From Paraphaeosphaeria minitans (taxonomy: Eukaryota; Ascomycota; Dothideomycetes; Pleosporales; Didymosphaeriaceae), in contig WJXW01000012.1 in the NCBI GenBank assembly GCA_015832175.1, positions 454,001 to 518,000 on the forward strand: a stretch of DNA of 64,000 nt, read 5' to 3'. Positions 44,099 through 55,064 of this stretch are shown piece by piece (the stretch's first letter is position 1; the number at the start of each line of letters is the position of its first letter). The translations under genes and the position numbers were made by a program. The notes below the pieces were generated by a model, which saw only the letters and a program-made list of their open reading frames with translations, had not been told where the DNA came from and did no database searches.

Positions 44099-45948
44099 TT
44101 AGTCAAGATCATCCGCACTCGTATCCACGGCGGGCTTGACATTCTCCCTCTCCCTCTCGGGATAGAAGCTGAGCTTCCCCGCCTCCCCAATCAGCCCTAT
44201 CCGGTCGTACAGCGACTTCGCCCGCACGTGCGGATCCAGCTTCCAGTAGCTCGCACGCAGCCTCTCGGCGACGACATCGCGCTCCCTTCTCCGGACGTCG
44301 GGCTCCGCGCCCGCGCCCGCGCCCCCCTCGGCCACCCATTTCAGAACCGTCTTTTCGTACTCGGCCACCAACGCCCGTCTCTCCGTCTCGAGAGCAGCCT
44401 TGGGCGCCGCATCCCTCGCGTTTTCCCCCTCGACGGGCTCGACGTAGACATAGGCGTAGGGATCGTCTCCCTCGAGCTCCTTCGGGATCTGGGTCTTGGG
44501 CACGAACTTTTCGAGCTCCGTCACGTTGCGGGCGAAGTGGACCTTGCCTGCGACGACGGGGTCGAGCCAGCCCTTGATGACGTTCCAGACGGCGTTGAAG
44601 ATCCAGGGGGCCTTGTAGACGAGCACGGTGCCGAGGGATTCCGGGTAGTTTGCTTCGAAGCACTTGATCATGAATTTGACGGGGGCGTAGTCCATGTTTG
44701 CCATGGAGAAGTCGGTCATGTCGAAGACGATTGTCTGGCGGGGGCGTCAGTGACGGGTGGCGTGGCTTGACGTGACGTGACGTGACACCACGCGTGGAAG
44801 GTGGGTTGGGGAAAGGCTTGACTTACCGCGGTGTCGATGGGGGCACGGAGGAGCAGGCGCGCCGTCTCGATGGTGTAGACGGTGTACCGCTCGAGACTGG
44901 CCTCGGACTGCTCGCCCGCGCGGTGCAATCTCGCGCGCACAATGCACATCGGTCTGCCCTCTGCATCCAAGCCGTGGAGATAGCTCTTGCCCATGCGGAG
45001 CTGCGCGAGGAAATCTTCGCCTTCCTTCTTGACCTTGGGGTCGTCGCTCTTGCTCTCCTTGAGCGCGGCCTCCTCGCCGTTCTTCATGATGTCGTCGTCG
45101 ACATGCATATGGTCCAGCCGCCAGTGCATCGTCGAGATCATCATGATGAGGGCCTTGTCTACGTCCCACTTGCGCGCGCGCAGGAACCGGAGCAGCAGCG
45201 CATCGGGGTGGTCCAGCTTGACCATGCTCCAAAATGCCTTGCGCAGGTCGTCTGGTGCCGTGTTCGCGATCGCGTCCCGGAATTCCTTGTTCTGCCCGTG
45301 CTTGTCGTCCTCCAGCGAGATCTTGCTGATGTCCGGGGTCGCCGTGCCCGGTGTCGAAGCGGCAGACACAGTGTCCGAGTCCGCCTTGTCGCCCTTGTTC
45401 CGCCTAAAAACATGGAGCCTGCTCTTCTTCTTGTCTTTCTTGCTGTCTTTTTCTATCGCGTCATCGACTGCAGCTGGTGCCACTTCGGCGCCGTTGGCTT
45501 CCTCGTCAAGAGCCCCGAAAACCTTCATGGTCGCAGCCCAGAGTTCGCGCAGCTTGCCCTCCTGCTCGGGCGTAAGCGTCCCGGGTCGCCCCGCAGGCGT
45601 GTTGGGCGCCATGACGAGATGTGAATCTGTGCGGTCTGCGTAGTCGAAAGTCGGCGCAGGTTGGTACAGTTCAGTATCTTTCGCAGACTGGTGCGTCACC
45701 AGTGGGTAGAGTAGTGCGCCACTGACGGCAATGCCCAAGACAGCGAGCGCTGTGAAGGCCGTCGAACCGCTCTGTTTCGGAGTTGGGGGCGGTCGGTACG
45801 CTTTGCGATGGTATGGACGAGCTTCGGCGGAGGGAGGGTATGTGCAAGGCGAGTCACGGATCCAAGAGCGTCGCTTAGGAAGGAGTCTACTGGGCGGAAA
45901 AGTCAAATTGGAAGCCGGTCTTGCTACGGCGCGGACACGACAGGACAT
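44099..45948 (-). CDS. CRAL-TRIO (Sec14-like) lipid-binding protein with N-terminal membrane segment
   Basis: Two exons, 45948-44827 and 44734-44099, intron 44735-44826 (92 bp, GTAAGT...CAG); 585 aa from the first Met. Residues 1-50 are Arg/Ser-rich without a clear secretory signal, followed by one hydrophobic helix (AFTALAVLGIAVSGALLYPLV). This suggests a mitochondrial or other membrane anchor. The cytosolic-type part starts near residue 113 (LTPEQEGKLRELW), where most relatives begin, so the Met at 45612 is an alternative start. The CRAL-TRIO N domain reads LLLRFLRARKWDVDKALIMM; the lipid-binding domain crosses the intron: TIVFDMTDFSMANMDY, FEANYPESLGTVLVYKAPWIFNAVWNVIKGWLD. Role by family: phosphatidylinositol or other lipid transfer. 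Convergent with uS2m and divergent from DAM1. Confidence 0.9.
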
Positions 45949-46461
45949 GTAGGAGGATGGGTCAAGCGCACACGGCTAAAGGCGCCGAAAACACAGATGC
46001 TGGAGGCGGACGCCAGGGGGAGGGGGGAGATGGGCGGGCACGGCTAGCTAGGAGCCGGGTGTAGGCGGAGGGGCGGAGGGGCGGAGGGGCGGAAAAGTAG
46101 GCCGTCTACCTTGATCTACCGCTGAGGGCACAACCTGAGCACGGCGGGCACGGGGCCCAACATCGTCATTGGTTACGTGCCTAGGTAATTCTTGGCGGTC
46201 ATGAACCCCTCCAGAGTGTAAACACGCGCGCTCTTGCGCTTTCGCCGCGTACAGATCCCTTATACTCGTATCCTACCCCAATTGACACTCTTCGCACTGC
46301 GCATTGGTCCTGCGCATACCCAGCTGTCAATTGCCATCTCGGTGCCTGACCCAGAAACCCACGCTCCCGACAGCGCGTTCCCGGGAACACTCGACTCCAC
46401 TCCATTCCACCACAACAAAACACTACACCTCCCATCGCCATCCCCATCCCCAGCTGCAACA
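45949..46461. promoter_or_regulatory. divergent promoter, Sec14-like / DAM1
   Basis: 513 bp between start codons. It contains a GGCGGAGGG-type tandem run at about 46064-46093, three to four copies of a 10-bp unit. The bases just before the DAM1 ATG are C/A-rich leader (CCCCAGCTGCAACA). Confidence 0.55.
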
Positions 46462-47274
46462 ATGGCCTCCACAACACCCCTCGCCGAGCCCCGCTCGACC
46501 TCGCGCACCCCACGTCCGCGCTCCAAATCACCCGGGTCACGTCTCTCCCGGCCCACGACTCCCCTCCGCCCCTCGAGCCGCTCCTCCTTCCGCTCCTCTC
46601 TCTCGCGCGGCCGCGCCCCCTACGCCTCCTCCACGAACCCGCTCGAGGACCTGCAGGACGGCTTCGCAGAGCTATCCGACGCGATGGCCGACCTGGAGCA
46701 CAACTTTGCGCACCTGCAGCTGATGCACGAGAGCCTGGCGCGCTTCAGCGAGAGCTTTTCCAGCTTCCTGTACGGGCTGAACATGAATGCCTTCTGTGTG
46801 GATTTCCCAGAGGTACGCGGCACACCCCCACCCCCTCCTCCTGGGCTTGGACTTCGGTTGCTCCGGGGCGAGGATGCGAGGATGCGAGGATGCGAGGACG
46901 CCCACTGACGACGCACGCAGGCACCGATCCCCGACTCGTTCAAGCGCCCGCTCCACGACTCCCAGGCCCATTTCCGCTCCTCGCAGAACCAGGACGTCCC
47001 CGATGTCGAAGCCACCTTCCTCACGACGGACACTTCCTTCGTCGAGAACCCGCCGAGCTCCAAGGTCGTCGACAAGTTCCAGAACGCTGCCACGCCTGCG
47101 CCTGCGGAGGAGAAGAAAGCTGCTACGAGGGGGAGGGGCGGGATTCCGCGCGCGGGTGCGAGAGGTGGGGGGATTCCGGTCAGGGGAGGAGTGGGCAGGG
47201 GGACGCGAGGGAGCGGGATTGCGAGGGGGAGGGGAAGGGGGAGGGGGGCTGGTAGGGGTACGAGGGCTGCGTAG
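46462..47274 (+). CDS. DAM1: DASH complex subunit Dam1
   Basis: Two exons, 46462-46812 and 46921-47274; intron 108 bp; 234 aa. After a Ser/Pro/Arg-rich N-terminus comes the conserved Dam1 core: NPLEDLQDGFAELSDAMADL, HNFAHLQLMHESLARFSESFSSFLYGLNMNAFCVDFPEAP. The DASH/Dam1 ring couples kinetochores to microtubule plus ends. The C-terminal tail of about 50 residues is nearly pure Arg/Gly with Ala, Pro, Ile and Val (for example RGRGGIPRAGARGGG). Such a basic tail could add microtubule or nucleic-acid affinity, which is inference. The intron contains a GAGGATGCGA-type short tandem repeat. The DNA for the tail is G-rich with GGGGA runs. Confidence 0.94.
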
Positions 47275-47831
47275 CGGTCATGGTGTGTCGAAGCTTTACC
47301 TTTTTGAACATACTTATTTTGGGCAGAGTCACAAGATCCAGAGATGCGTATGAGCACCACACTTCACGTTCCACATTTGGTGCAAACCGAGTCCCGTGGA
47401 TCAATGAATGAGTGATTCCGTTCGCTTCCAACCATTACATCCTCTCCTTCCCACCTACTGATCTCCATCATTAACTTCATGTCTCATTAACGACACCACC
47501 CACTATTCTCCAAAACGCAGCAGCAGCAACAGCAGCAGCGATCCAGGCTGATCGCCTCCGAAAAGAAGAGGGGTATCACAGGAAAGTCGTAAAGCCATAG
47601 ATCGGAACACATGAGAAGAGCGAGCGACAACGAATCGAAAAGAGTACGAAGGGTAGAAGCAGAGTAGAAGGGGGGGGGGGGCGGGGGCGTATTGACTCCG
47701 GCGCTATGCAAGACCGAAGCCGGAGAAGGAGCAAAAAGGCGTGACCACAGCTAGAGTGCCCATGGGTCCTCGTCCCATCCAGGATGGACCAAGTCCCACG
47801 ATGCATCACAGACTTCGCCAGAAAAGATCCT
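47275..47831. other. intergenic between convergent DAM1 and Ytp1-like genes
   Basis: 557 bp, no gene. A short CAG-type run (about 47517-47538) and a G10 homopolymer near 47671-47680 are present. Confidence 0.65.
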
Positions 47832-49789
47832 TCAGGCGAGCACGCCGGCGTTTGCCTTGGCAAAGCGGGATGCGCTTTCGTGGCGGGTCGCCCAGCCCTT
47901 GATGGCGACGACGACGACGGTCCAGGCCATGAGGAGCGCCGCGAGGCCCATCGTGACCGTAAACGTGAACATGGCGTCGAGGTTGTACGATTCCAGCGCG
48001 GCAACGGTGTCCTTGTTGCTGACCATGAAGGTGATGCCACCTGCGATGAGGCAGAAAGCGGCGATGACCTCGGTGGGCGGGCGCGAGGGAAGGTACGACA
48101 CCGGCGGCCTGATGTAAAGGGTGATGTAGGTGAGCGCACGACATAGGGCAAAGCCCATGAACAGGGTACCCCATTGTGAGTGAATCATGGTGGACAGCAT
48201 CGACGCCTGGTGGTGGGAGCTCATCATCTTGCCGAGCAGTAGGATGATGAGGCCAGGCATGGGGTTCATCGAGAAGCGGTACTGGCGCGGCTGTTGCCAC
48301 GCCTCATCGTGGAACTGCGATGGCGGCTGGGCCGAGAGAAGGGCACTGTTCAGAAGCTCTCGTATCCTCGACGATTCCACGATCATGCCCAGCTAGGAAG
48401 GTCGTCAGCGAGCTTGGCGCTAGCGAAAAGGGTAAGACCAGTGAAGACTCACCAAACCACCGCCAAAGAACATGACGGATATCGAGACATGCTCCAAGTC
48501 CTGCGCAGTCCAGGCATCTCCCCAGGCAGCTAGATGCTCCAGAAATACGTTCGTGCAGCCGTACAGCCAGATGACGAACGATTCTGTGAACTCGGCCGAA
48601 GGTATGGCCGCACGCCGACGGCCCACGACCTCCTTGGGTGGCTTCACGTTCCATGCCCATCCAAAGTCGGCGAACGCTCCCATCCAGCGGCCCAAGGTGA
48701 GCAGACCGTACCCGAAGAAGATGCCGCCCTTTACGTAGTGCGCGAGGACGTTGAAGACGGCGCCGCCGTGCTGCGAGAGGGGGTCAGCGCGAGACGTCTC
48801 CCTACGTCGCCAGAAGTCAACTTACTCCAATACCTCCATACACCACAGTGCCGGACATGATTGCGACAAAGCCCTGGATGAGGATGGTACGATCGACGAC
48901 GACGTACAGAAGTCGAAGGACCTCCAATGGCTTTCCAACCGCAAAGCGTGCAACGTTGCGCGAGAAGAAGGCATCCACCACGTTGTTCTTGAGGAAACCA
49001 CGCTTCTCGGCATCGAGGTCGACATGATCCAATTCATCGTGGGTAGTCCTGCGCGGCAGCATGTTAAGCTGTCGCTCCTCGGATTCAACGCTTGGAGAAG
49101 TAGCGCTGGAGTTGCCATATAAAGAGGCGGAATTGCGCTCGGTGCCCTGGCCGGAGTCGCTCGACCACCTTCCAGGCGATACATCTTGTGCGTCGTCATG
49201 TACGCGATGGTAGCGAGCCATGTTTGCGGCGTTCAGAGGCTCACCGGGATGGTCTTCCAGAGAGCAGGGCTTAGCGCGGGCCGTGTAAAGCTGGACCAAG
49301 GCCATGAAGACCCATGCCGAGGCAATGCACGTGACGATCCATCCGATTTTGCTGTGCGCATTGTTCTCGTACAGCTCAGGTGTCTTGTGGTTGTAAAAAA
49401 GGCCAGGAAGCAGCGCGAAGGCGTTGGTGACGAGGAAGACAAATTGCGCGGAGATGGCTAGGCGGGCGCGGGCGATGCTGAGCATCACACCTTTTCAAGA
49501 GTTAGTGGCACCCTATGGAGGCTGGGGCGATCGTACCGACTGGCAAAACAAGCACCCAGGCCAGGATCTCGAGTGCGATGTGCCAGTGCATCAACGAGGC
49601 GTGCTCGGACAAGCTCCAGTAGCTCTGGGGAGCTCCGTCGTCTACCGGTGGCGGTGGCGGGGCATCGTGCATGTCCATGTGCGTGTCCATGGACCCGCCA
49701 TTGTGCTCGTCGCCGTGAGCAGCTACTAGAGGGAGGGCCTCTAGTAGGAGCACCGCGGTTGCTAAGGTGAGAAGTCGGGCTCTCGTCAT
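47832..49789 (-). CDS. Ytp1-like multispan membrane protein (DUF2427 + Ytp1 domain)
   Basis: Four exons: 49789-49537, 49490-48826, 48770-48453, 48392-47832; introns 46, 55 and 60 bp; 598 aa. A signal peptide (MTRARLLTLATAVLLLEALPLVAA) is followed by a His/Met/Asp-rich stretch, HGDEHNGGSMDTHMDMHD, and a polyproline run. The DUF2427-type region (HASLMHWHIALEILAWVLVLPVG, then FVFLVTNAFALLPGL) comes next, then a polar loop with Ser-rich and acidic stretches. The Ytp1 C-terminal domain follows (ILIQGFVAIMSGTVVYGGIG, HGGAVFNVLAHYVKGGIFFGYG, ESFVIWLYGCTNVFLEHL, VSISVMFFGGGL). I count about ten membrane segments. The yeast homologue has no settled function. Met/His clusters of this kind bind copper in Ctr transporters, so a metal link is worth testing but is inference. 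Confidence 0.9.
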
Positions 49790-50280
49790 GTAGGATCGGA
49801 GGAAATGCGGGCGTGAAAGATGCGCTGGGAAAGACGCGGTGACAGTCCAGACGTACAGGGCGTCTGCTGAGGTATGCGACGGGTTATGCAAGCGTCGGAG
49901 CTAGCCAGGTGTCGCGGATGAAGGATAGGAACCGGGCCCAGAAATTCAAGAAGGTCAAGAAGCAGCGAGGTGGCGGTACAACGAGCTACGTAGGTACGGT
50001 ATAGGTTGCGCCACGTTTGGGCGGGCAAAGCATTTTATGCCTGCCTGCCGGATGCATCGGAGACCAAGGGCGGAGCGGCAGCATCACGAGAAGATTTGGT
50101 CATCTCTGCTGCATGGTCGCGTCGCTCCGCCGGTTCCCTTTTTGGGGGTTCTTGTGACGGCTGCGACTGCCTGTCAGTCAGCGAGCGTGGGTGGGTCGCG
50201 CCTGCCGTGTGCTGCACAGGTGCGCTTGGCGTCATTCCCTGTGGGCCTGCGCCCTTGTTCTTGGCCTCTTGCGCAGGGCA

Positions 50281-50385
50281 GGTACGATAGATGGGTAGGC
50301 AGGTACGGTAGATGGGTAGGCAGGTACGGTAGATGGGTAGGCAGGTACGGTAGATGGGTAGGCAGGTACGGTAGATGGGTAGGCA
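50281..50385. repeat. 21-bp minisatellite, five tandem copies
   Basis: Unit GGTACGGTAGATGGGTAGGC plus A, copies starting at 50281, 50302, 50323, 50344 and 50365, nearly identical, with a decaying sixth copy to about 50410. The 21-bp period keeps one reading frame open on each strand (a repeated 7-residue string), which creates an artificial ORF. Confidence 0.93.
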
Positions 50386-50847
50386 GGTACGATTACGATA
50401 GATGGGCAGGTTACCTAGGCAGGCACTCCTCCGCCACACGATTCCGCCACACTTGCACCGGGACAGGCCGCAGAGCCCGCAGAGCCCGCAAGCACTTCAG
50501 CCCTGCAGTAGAAAGCCCGTTGAACCTCGGCGCGGCCAGCGGCGTGTATCTTGCTTTCACGGCACTGGGTGTTGGCGACGAGCAGACGGGCGGGGAGAGG
50601 TGGCGGCATCGGTCTGACAGGTCGCCGAGCGGCAGCGAGCTTCCTCACCTGATCCTGAGGCTCGACACCACCACACCACATTCGCCGCTAGTGCTGAGAT
50701 GAAGAAGTCGGCGACTTTGTCCATGGAAGATTTCGTCTGCAGATTCGCCAAGTACCGTGGCCTACGAGCAACATCGGCAGACTCGGCGCCCTTGTCTCCG
50801 CGACATCTCCTTGTTCGTAGTCCGAGCCTGGCCTGCAACCCTCTTCC

Positions 50848-51040
50848 TGCATCCATCTCGACTCATCGCCATCCATGTCACAACCATCTGCATCCATCTC
50901 GACTCATCGCCATCCATGTCACAGCCATCTGCATCCATCTCGACTCATCGCCATCCATGTCACAACCATCTGCATCCATCTCGACTCATCGCCATCCATG
51001 TCACAACCATCTGCATCCATCTCGACTCATCGCCATCGAC
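50848..51040. repeat. 41-bp minisatellite, about 4.7 copies
   Basis: Each copy begins TGCATCCATCTCGACTCATC, at 50848, 50889, 50930, 50971 and 51012. Copies differ at one or two bases. The 41-bp period shifts frame each copy, so the open frames through it are not coding. Confidence 0.93.
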
Positions 51041-52127
51041 GTCAAGGCGACTGCGAATGGCGACAGCCTCAAGCTTTGTAGCGCCTTGGCAAGATGTGCA
51101 CTTCCCGGCGAGCAATCCAACGGCCGGTGCGTCTGCTGATCGAGGCTTCATGCTCGCAGCGGTGCCAGCCATCCGCCCACTTCCGGCTGGTAGGGATACG
51201 CCATGGATAATGCTCGGCCGCGACGAGTAAGCCGGCCTGACAAGCTTGTCCTCTGTCATTCCGAGGCCAAAGCATTCCGATTCCGATAGACGATGGATGC
51301 ACCATGTCAGTGGACCAGTATTGATTATTGCCCACTGCGACTTCATGTCCATTCACATTGTGCAATGCACGTCGCCTTCTGCAAGCACACCCAATGGAAT
51401 TCGGATCCATCAAACATCCGGCCTACCTGCATCGCTCCCCTGCCACGACATGACCAGGCTCCTTCGACATCGCAATATCCCTCTACCTCGCTCACAGACC
51501 AGTGGCTCTCCGGCTGACTCCCACCCTTGCTCCATCAGCCGACGCTCACCCAACTCTATATAGACAACAACACACACGAAGCACACCGCTGCGTGACTGT
51601 TCCGCGTGTTATAAGGGCCCTGTTATTCCCGACCCTCCGCGCAAATCCTCCTCGACCTGTGCCCATGATTTCGGCTTGTGTAGGCGATTCTGCTGTAAAC
51701 TATCGCATCGAACCGACCGGGTTCATCGTCCTGCCATCGCGGATCGGGTGACAAAGCCCAAAGTCGACATACCCCACTGTCAAACTTTGTGCAAATTGTA
51801 GAATCGCTTCGGTACTTTCTTGACTGACACTAGGATCGCTAAGTGCGAAACAAAGGTTGGTCCTACTCGTACCACGCCGGTAAAATCGGTGAACGAAAAG
51901 CACGTCGTCGGCCGAGGCGCTTGCGCAGTGGGCATCAACACGCTTTGGACGACTTGCATGCACACGGTATGCAGCGACAAGAGTGGCTCCCAAATGGTCA
52001 AATATAGTAAAACGACCACACCTACACAGTAAGATCCTAATGTACAGATGCGCACGTGCACGATGAGGGAAGATGATTACTCGACGAAAAGAAATTCGCT
52101 CATGCTCATGCATGCGTGGTAGACAGT

Positions 52128-52517
52128 TTACTTGCCGACTCTCAAGATGATCTTGCCCTTTGCGTGACCGTCTTCGAGCTTCTTGAAAGCTTCTTCGAAC
52201 CGCTCGAGCTCATAGACACTGTCCAAGTAAATCCACCTTTCTATAGTCCATGACAGTATCCACCCTAGGCTCTTCACGAAGTCGACGTTGGAGGTACCGC
52301 ATGTACCAACAACTTCTGCGCCTGCCTGGCGCGCAAGCTGAACCCCCCAGAGCCCAACGCCACCGGACGCGGCGGTGATGAGAACACGCTTCCCCGTGTT
52401 CTTCCCTTCCTTCGGCGGCTTCAGCGCCCCGTGTACGAACAAGCCTTGGTACGCACTCAGCGTGCTCAACGGCACGCTCGCCGCCATCTCTGCAAACGGC
52501 AGCTTGCGGTCTTCACG
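52128..52517 (-). pseudogene. remnant of a medium-chain dehydrogenase (quinone oxidoreductase type)
   Basis: The frame holds LPFAEMAASVPLSTLSAYQGL and the Rossmann segment GKRVLITAASGGVGLWGVQLA followed by AGAEVVGTCGTSNVDFVKSLG. It then jumps after only about 14 residues to a normal C-terminal end, LERFEEAFKKLEDGHAKGKIILRVGK. In complete members about 100 residues separate these parts, and a GroES-like N-terminal domain of about 120 residues precedes them. Both are missing here, so this is an internally deleted, 5'-truncated copy. Upstream bases to 52774 show no matching N-terminal exon. It faces away from the GST gene. Confidence 0.75.
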
Positions 52518-52774
52518 TGGTTCGAGAGCAGGAGGCTGTACGAATGCCACTACTACAAGATAGCGGTCGGAAAATAGGAGTGGAGTTGCGGCGCGTGGCG
52601 TCGACCTTCCCCGCATACGTCATGACGTAACGCAACCTACGCAATATCGGTCGGAGATATTCACTACCCCACTCTCGCGTGCTGACTGGGTACATGGATG
52701 GGAGAGGCGCTGTGGTTTTATAGTTGGTTCGCTCTTCAGCTCTTCTCATACACACCGTTCGAACCCACACAATC

Positions 52775-53652
52775 ATGGGTAAAGACCATCCAGACGCAGA
52801 CCTTCATCCCGAGGCCACTGGACCGGCCGCGCGCACAGTGAAGGTAAGCACAACATCATCCGACCTCCAACACGGCAAGCCGTTTTCTCTAACCCCCCCC
52901 CCCCCCAGGCCCACCAGTCCGAGCACTCCCTCAAGCTCTACTCGGGCTGGTTCTGCCCCTTCGTCCAACGCGTCTGGATCGCCCTCGAAGAAAAACACAT
53001 CCCGTACCAATACATCGAAGTGAACCCCTACCACAAGCCCCAGTCCCTGCTCGACCTCAACCCGCGCGGCCTCGTGCCCACCCTGCAGTACGACAACAAG
53101 CCGCTGTACGAGAGCACCGTGCTCGTCGAGTTCCTCGAGGAAGCGTTCCCGGACCACGCGCCCCACCTGCAGCCCAGGGACCCGTATCAGCGCGCGCGAA
53201 CAAGGATCTGGACGGACTTCGTGACGAGCAGGATCGTCCCTGGGTACCATCGGTTTCTGCAGCACCAGGGGGCCGAGGGGCTGCAGCAGAAGCGCGAAGA
53301 GTTCCTGGGCTATTTGAAGGACTTTGCAAGGGAGATGGATGGCGCAGGGCCGTTCTTCAACGGCCGGGAGTTCGGGGCCATCGACGTCGTTCTCGCGCCG
53401 TGGGCGGTCAGGCTCTGGGTTTTCGACCATTTCAAGGGGGGAGTGGGGATTCCAGAGAGGGGGGAGGGGGGAGCGGATGAGGGGACGTGGGAGCGCTGGC
53501 GCATGTGGAGCGAGGCCGTTCAGAGGCGGAAGAGCGTGGTGGAGACGATGAGTGAGCGCGAGCATTACTTGCCCATCTACCAGCGGTATGCGGAGGATCG
53601 GGCGCAGAGCGAGATGGCGAAGGCGACGCGCGCGGGGAAGGGCGTGCCGTGA
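52775..53652 (+). CDS. omega-class-like glutathione S-transferase
   Basis: Two exons, 52775-52843 and 52909-53652; intron 65 bp; 270 aa. The thioredoxin-like N domain starts at SLKLYSGWFCPFVQRVWIALEEKHIPY; Cys in WFCPF is the catalytic residue of omega GSTs. The glutathione-binding stretch is NPRGLVPTLQYDNKPLYESTVLVEFLEE, with the cis-Pro after Val and ES as the gamma-glutamyl contact. The helical C domain follows (DPYQRARTRIWTDFVTSRIVPGYHRFLQ). Omega GSTs carry out thiol transfer and deglutathionylation, or dehydroascorbate reduction. The intron's 3' splice site is preceded by a run of 14 C, an odd polypyrimidine tract. The first 23 residues are acidic and hydrophilic, so the product is probably cytosolic. 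Confidence 0.93.
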
Positions 53653-54249
53653 GGGTTGGGTAGGCTTGGTGCGGCCTAGGTATCTCGGAAGGATCAGATG
53701 CTTGTGGAATGATGGGGTGTACGCCGGGGCTACCTACCGTACCTACTACCTAGCGAATTCAGCGGTGAGGGTAGTACGTTATGTGCAGCACAACGGTCTC
53801 TTGCGTACCATACACAAGAGCCACCCTTTCGAAACCTTACTCTCTCAATCCCTCGTAACCACCTCCACCCTTCTGTTCTCAACAAATCCAGACGAAGAGA
53901 CGGCGTGTAAGGGAAATGCTCGAAAAGAGTGGCTCGTGAGATGTCTCATCATTGCATCTCTGTGCGATGTATTTGAGAGAAAATATTGGGTTTCTAGCTT
54001 CGCTGCTTTCTAGATGCTCAGAGGTAGGTAAGGATCGTACCAAGAGCTAGAAGGCTACAGGCTACCAAATGCCACTTTTATTAGAAGGCAATTGTCGACT
54101 TTCTTCCTCCTTATGGTGAATTGCCGTCCCTTTGTGTTCCTGCCTCATGTTCCGCCAAAATCGAGGCACACTGCAATCGTGTTGACCATTTTGCCAACTA
54201 GATGTGACAAGGCCGTAGCCCAGTAGGCATGACTGTGCGGACTCTGAAC
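53653..54249. other. intergenic after GST
   Basis: 597 bp with no gene. It contains ACCTACC-type motifs near 53730-53752 and the 3' flank of the minus-strand BTB gene. Confidence 0.6.
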
Positions 54250-55064
54250 TCAGGTGCTCTCGGAGCTGGAGTCTGATGCTTCGACCGCAGCACTCTCGAC
54301 GACTTCTTCCTCGTGGTAGTTGGCGCAGTCGTTTTTCCAAGGACACCTATCCGCCAGCCTACGCTTTTCACGCATGCCTTTGAGCATGTCTCTCAATACT
54401 TCCTCCGAGTAAAGATCGACGTCATGTTCCCAGAAACCATCTGCATCGTGAACACCATCGACAAAAAAGTCCACCATGAGGCGTCTTGGAGGCGAGCCCC
54501 CCACCGTCCCGCTGAATATCCTGTTCATGCTGGACGAACCAGGCAAGTGTATCTTCCCATCTCTTGCTCCCGTTGCCTGCACGATGATGCTGTCCATCAC
54601 ATCATTCTTAAACTCGATATCCACGATCCTCTCGCCGAAAACGAAAGCATCGGCCAAGTATTCGAAGACGTCCAAGGGCGTGCCTTCCAAGACTGCCAAC
54701 TTCCGGATGTATAACCAGGTCACATAGGCGTTGACCACGTCGAAAATCTCACCGGAAAGATCAATCGTATACGGATCAGTCCGCTAGTTGCTCCGCGCAG
54801 ACTGCGCAGCATCCTTGAAGAATCGAGAACTTGAGCAGAGTATACGTTCGTGTACGAAGAGGACCTGGGGGATTTCCGTGTCCGTGGACTCGTCGATGGA
54901 GAGCTTGATTGTGCGGCCCTGGAAGCTTTACCCACTCAGTTTTCAACGTGCATGTGTGTACGTGCGGTGGGATTGAAAACTTACCTCTCCGCATCCTGGG
55001 TAGGGACGCATATGTCCTTCGGTCTATCGGAGCCAGCGGTGGTATGGTTCTTCTTCTTCTCCAT
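54250..55064 (-). pseudogene. BTB-domain protein gene with one premature stop
   Basis: Two exons are inferred: one from ATG 55064 (MEKKKNHTTAGSDRPK), then a GTAAGT intron of about 85 bp ending at an AAAG acceptor, then the BTB exon starting SFQGRTIKLSIDESTD. The frame runs VLFVHERILCSSSRFFKDAAQSARSN, meets a TAG at 54786-54784, then continues without shift as RTDPYTIDLSGEIFDVVNAYVTWLYIRKL and LDVFEYLADAFVFGERI to EASDSSSEST. The stop sits where relatives usually have a non-Gly residue, often Trp. TGG to TAG is a CpA-to-TpA change on the other strand, the RIP type. Everything else is intact, so this is either a young pseudogene or a gene with an unusual start after the stop (Met at 54738, too late for a full BTB). 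Confidence 0.75.

Larger units (their letters stand above)
49790..52127. other. gene-poor region with two minisatellites
   Basis: 2.3 kb. Open frames up to 220 codons exist but cross tandem repeats or lack any domain. The left edge is the Ytp1-like promoter. Confidence 0.6.

Noticed and set aside
44228..45643. Long plus-strand frames opposite the Sec14-like gene
   Set aside because: They are antisense shadows of a strongly coding GC-rich gene, without a domain of their own.
50037..50702. 221-codon plus frame and a 134-codon minus frame with repeated 7-residue strings
   Set aside because: They are products of the 21-bp minisatellite, which keeps a frame open on both strands.
50281..51040. 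CRISPR-like array
   Set aside because: The repeats are directly adjacent with no unique spacers, and the genome is fungal.
50699..51230. Frames with repeated HPCHNHLHPSRLIAI-like strings
   Set aside because: These are the 41-bp minisatellite read in successive frames.
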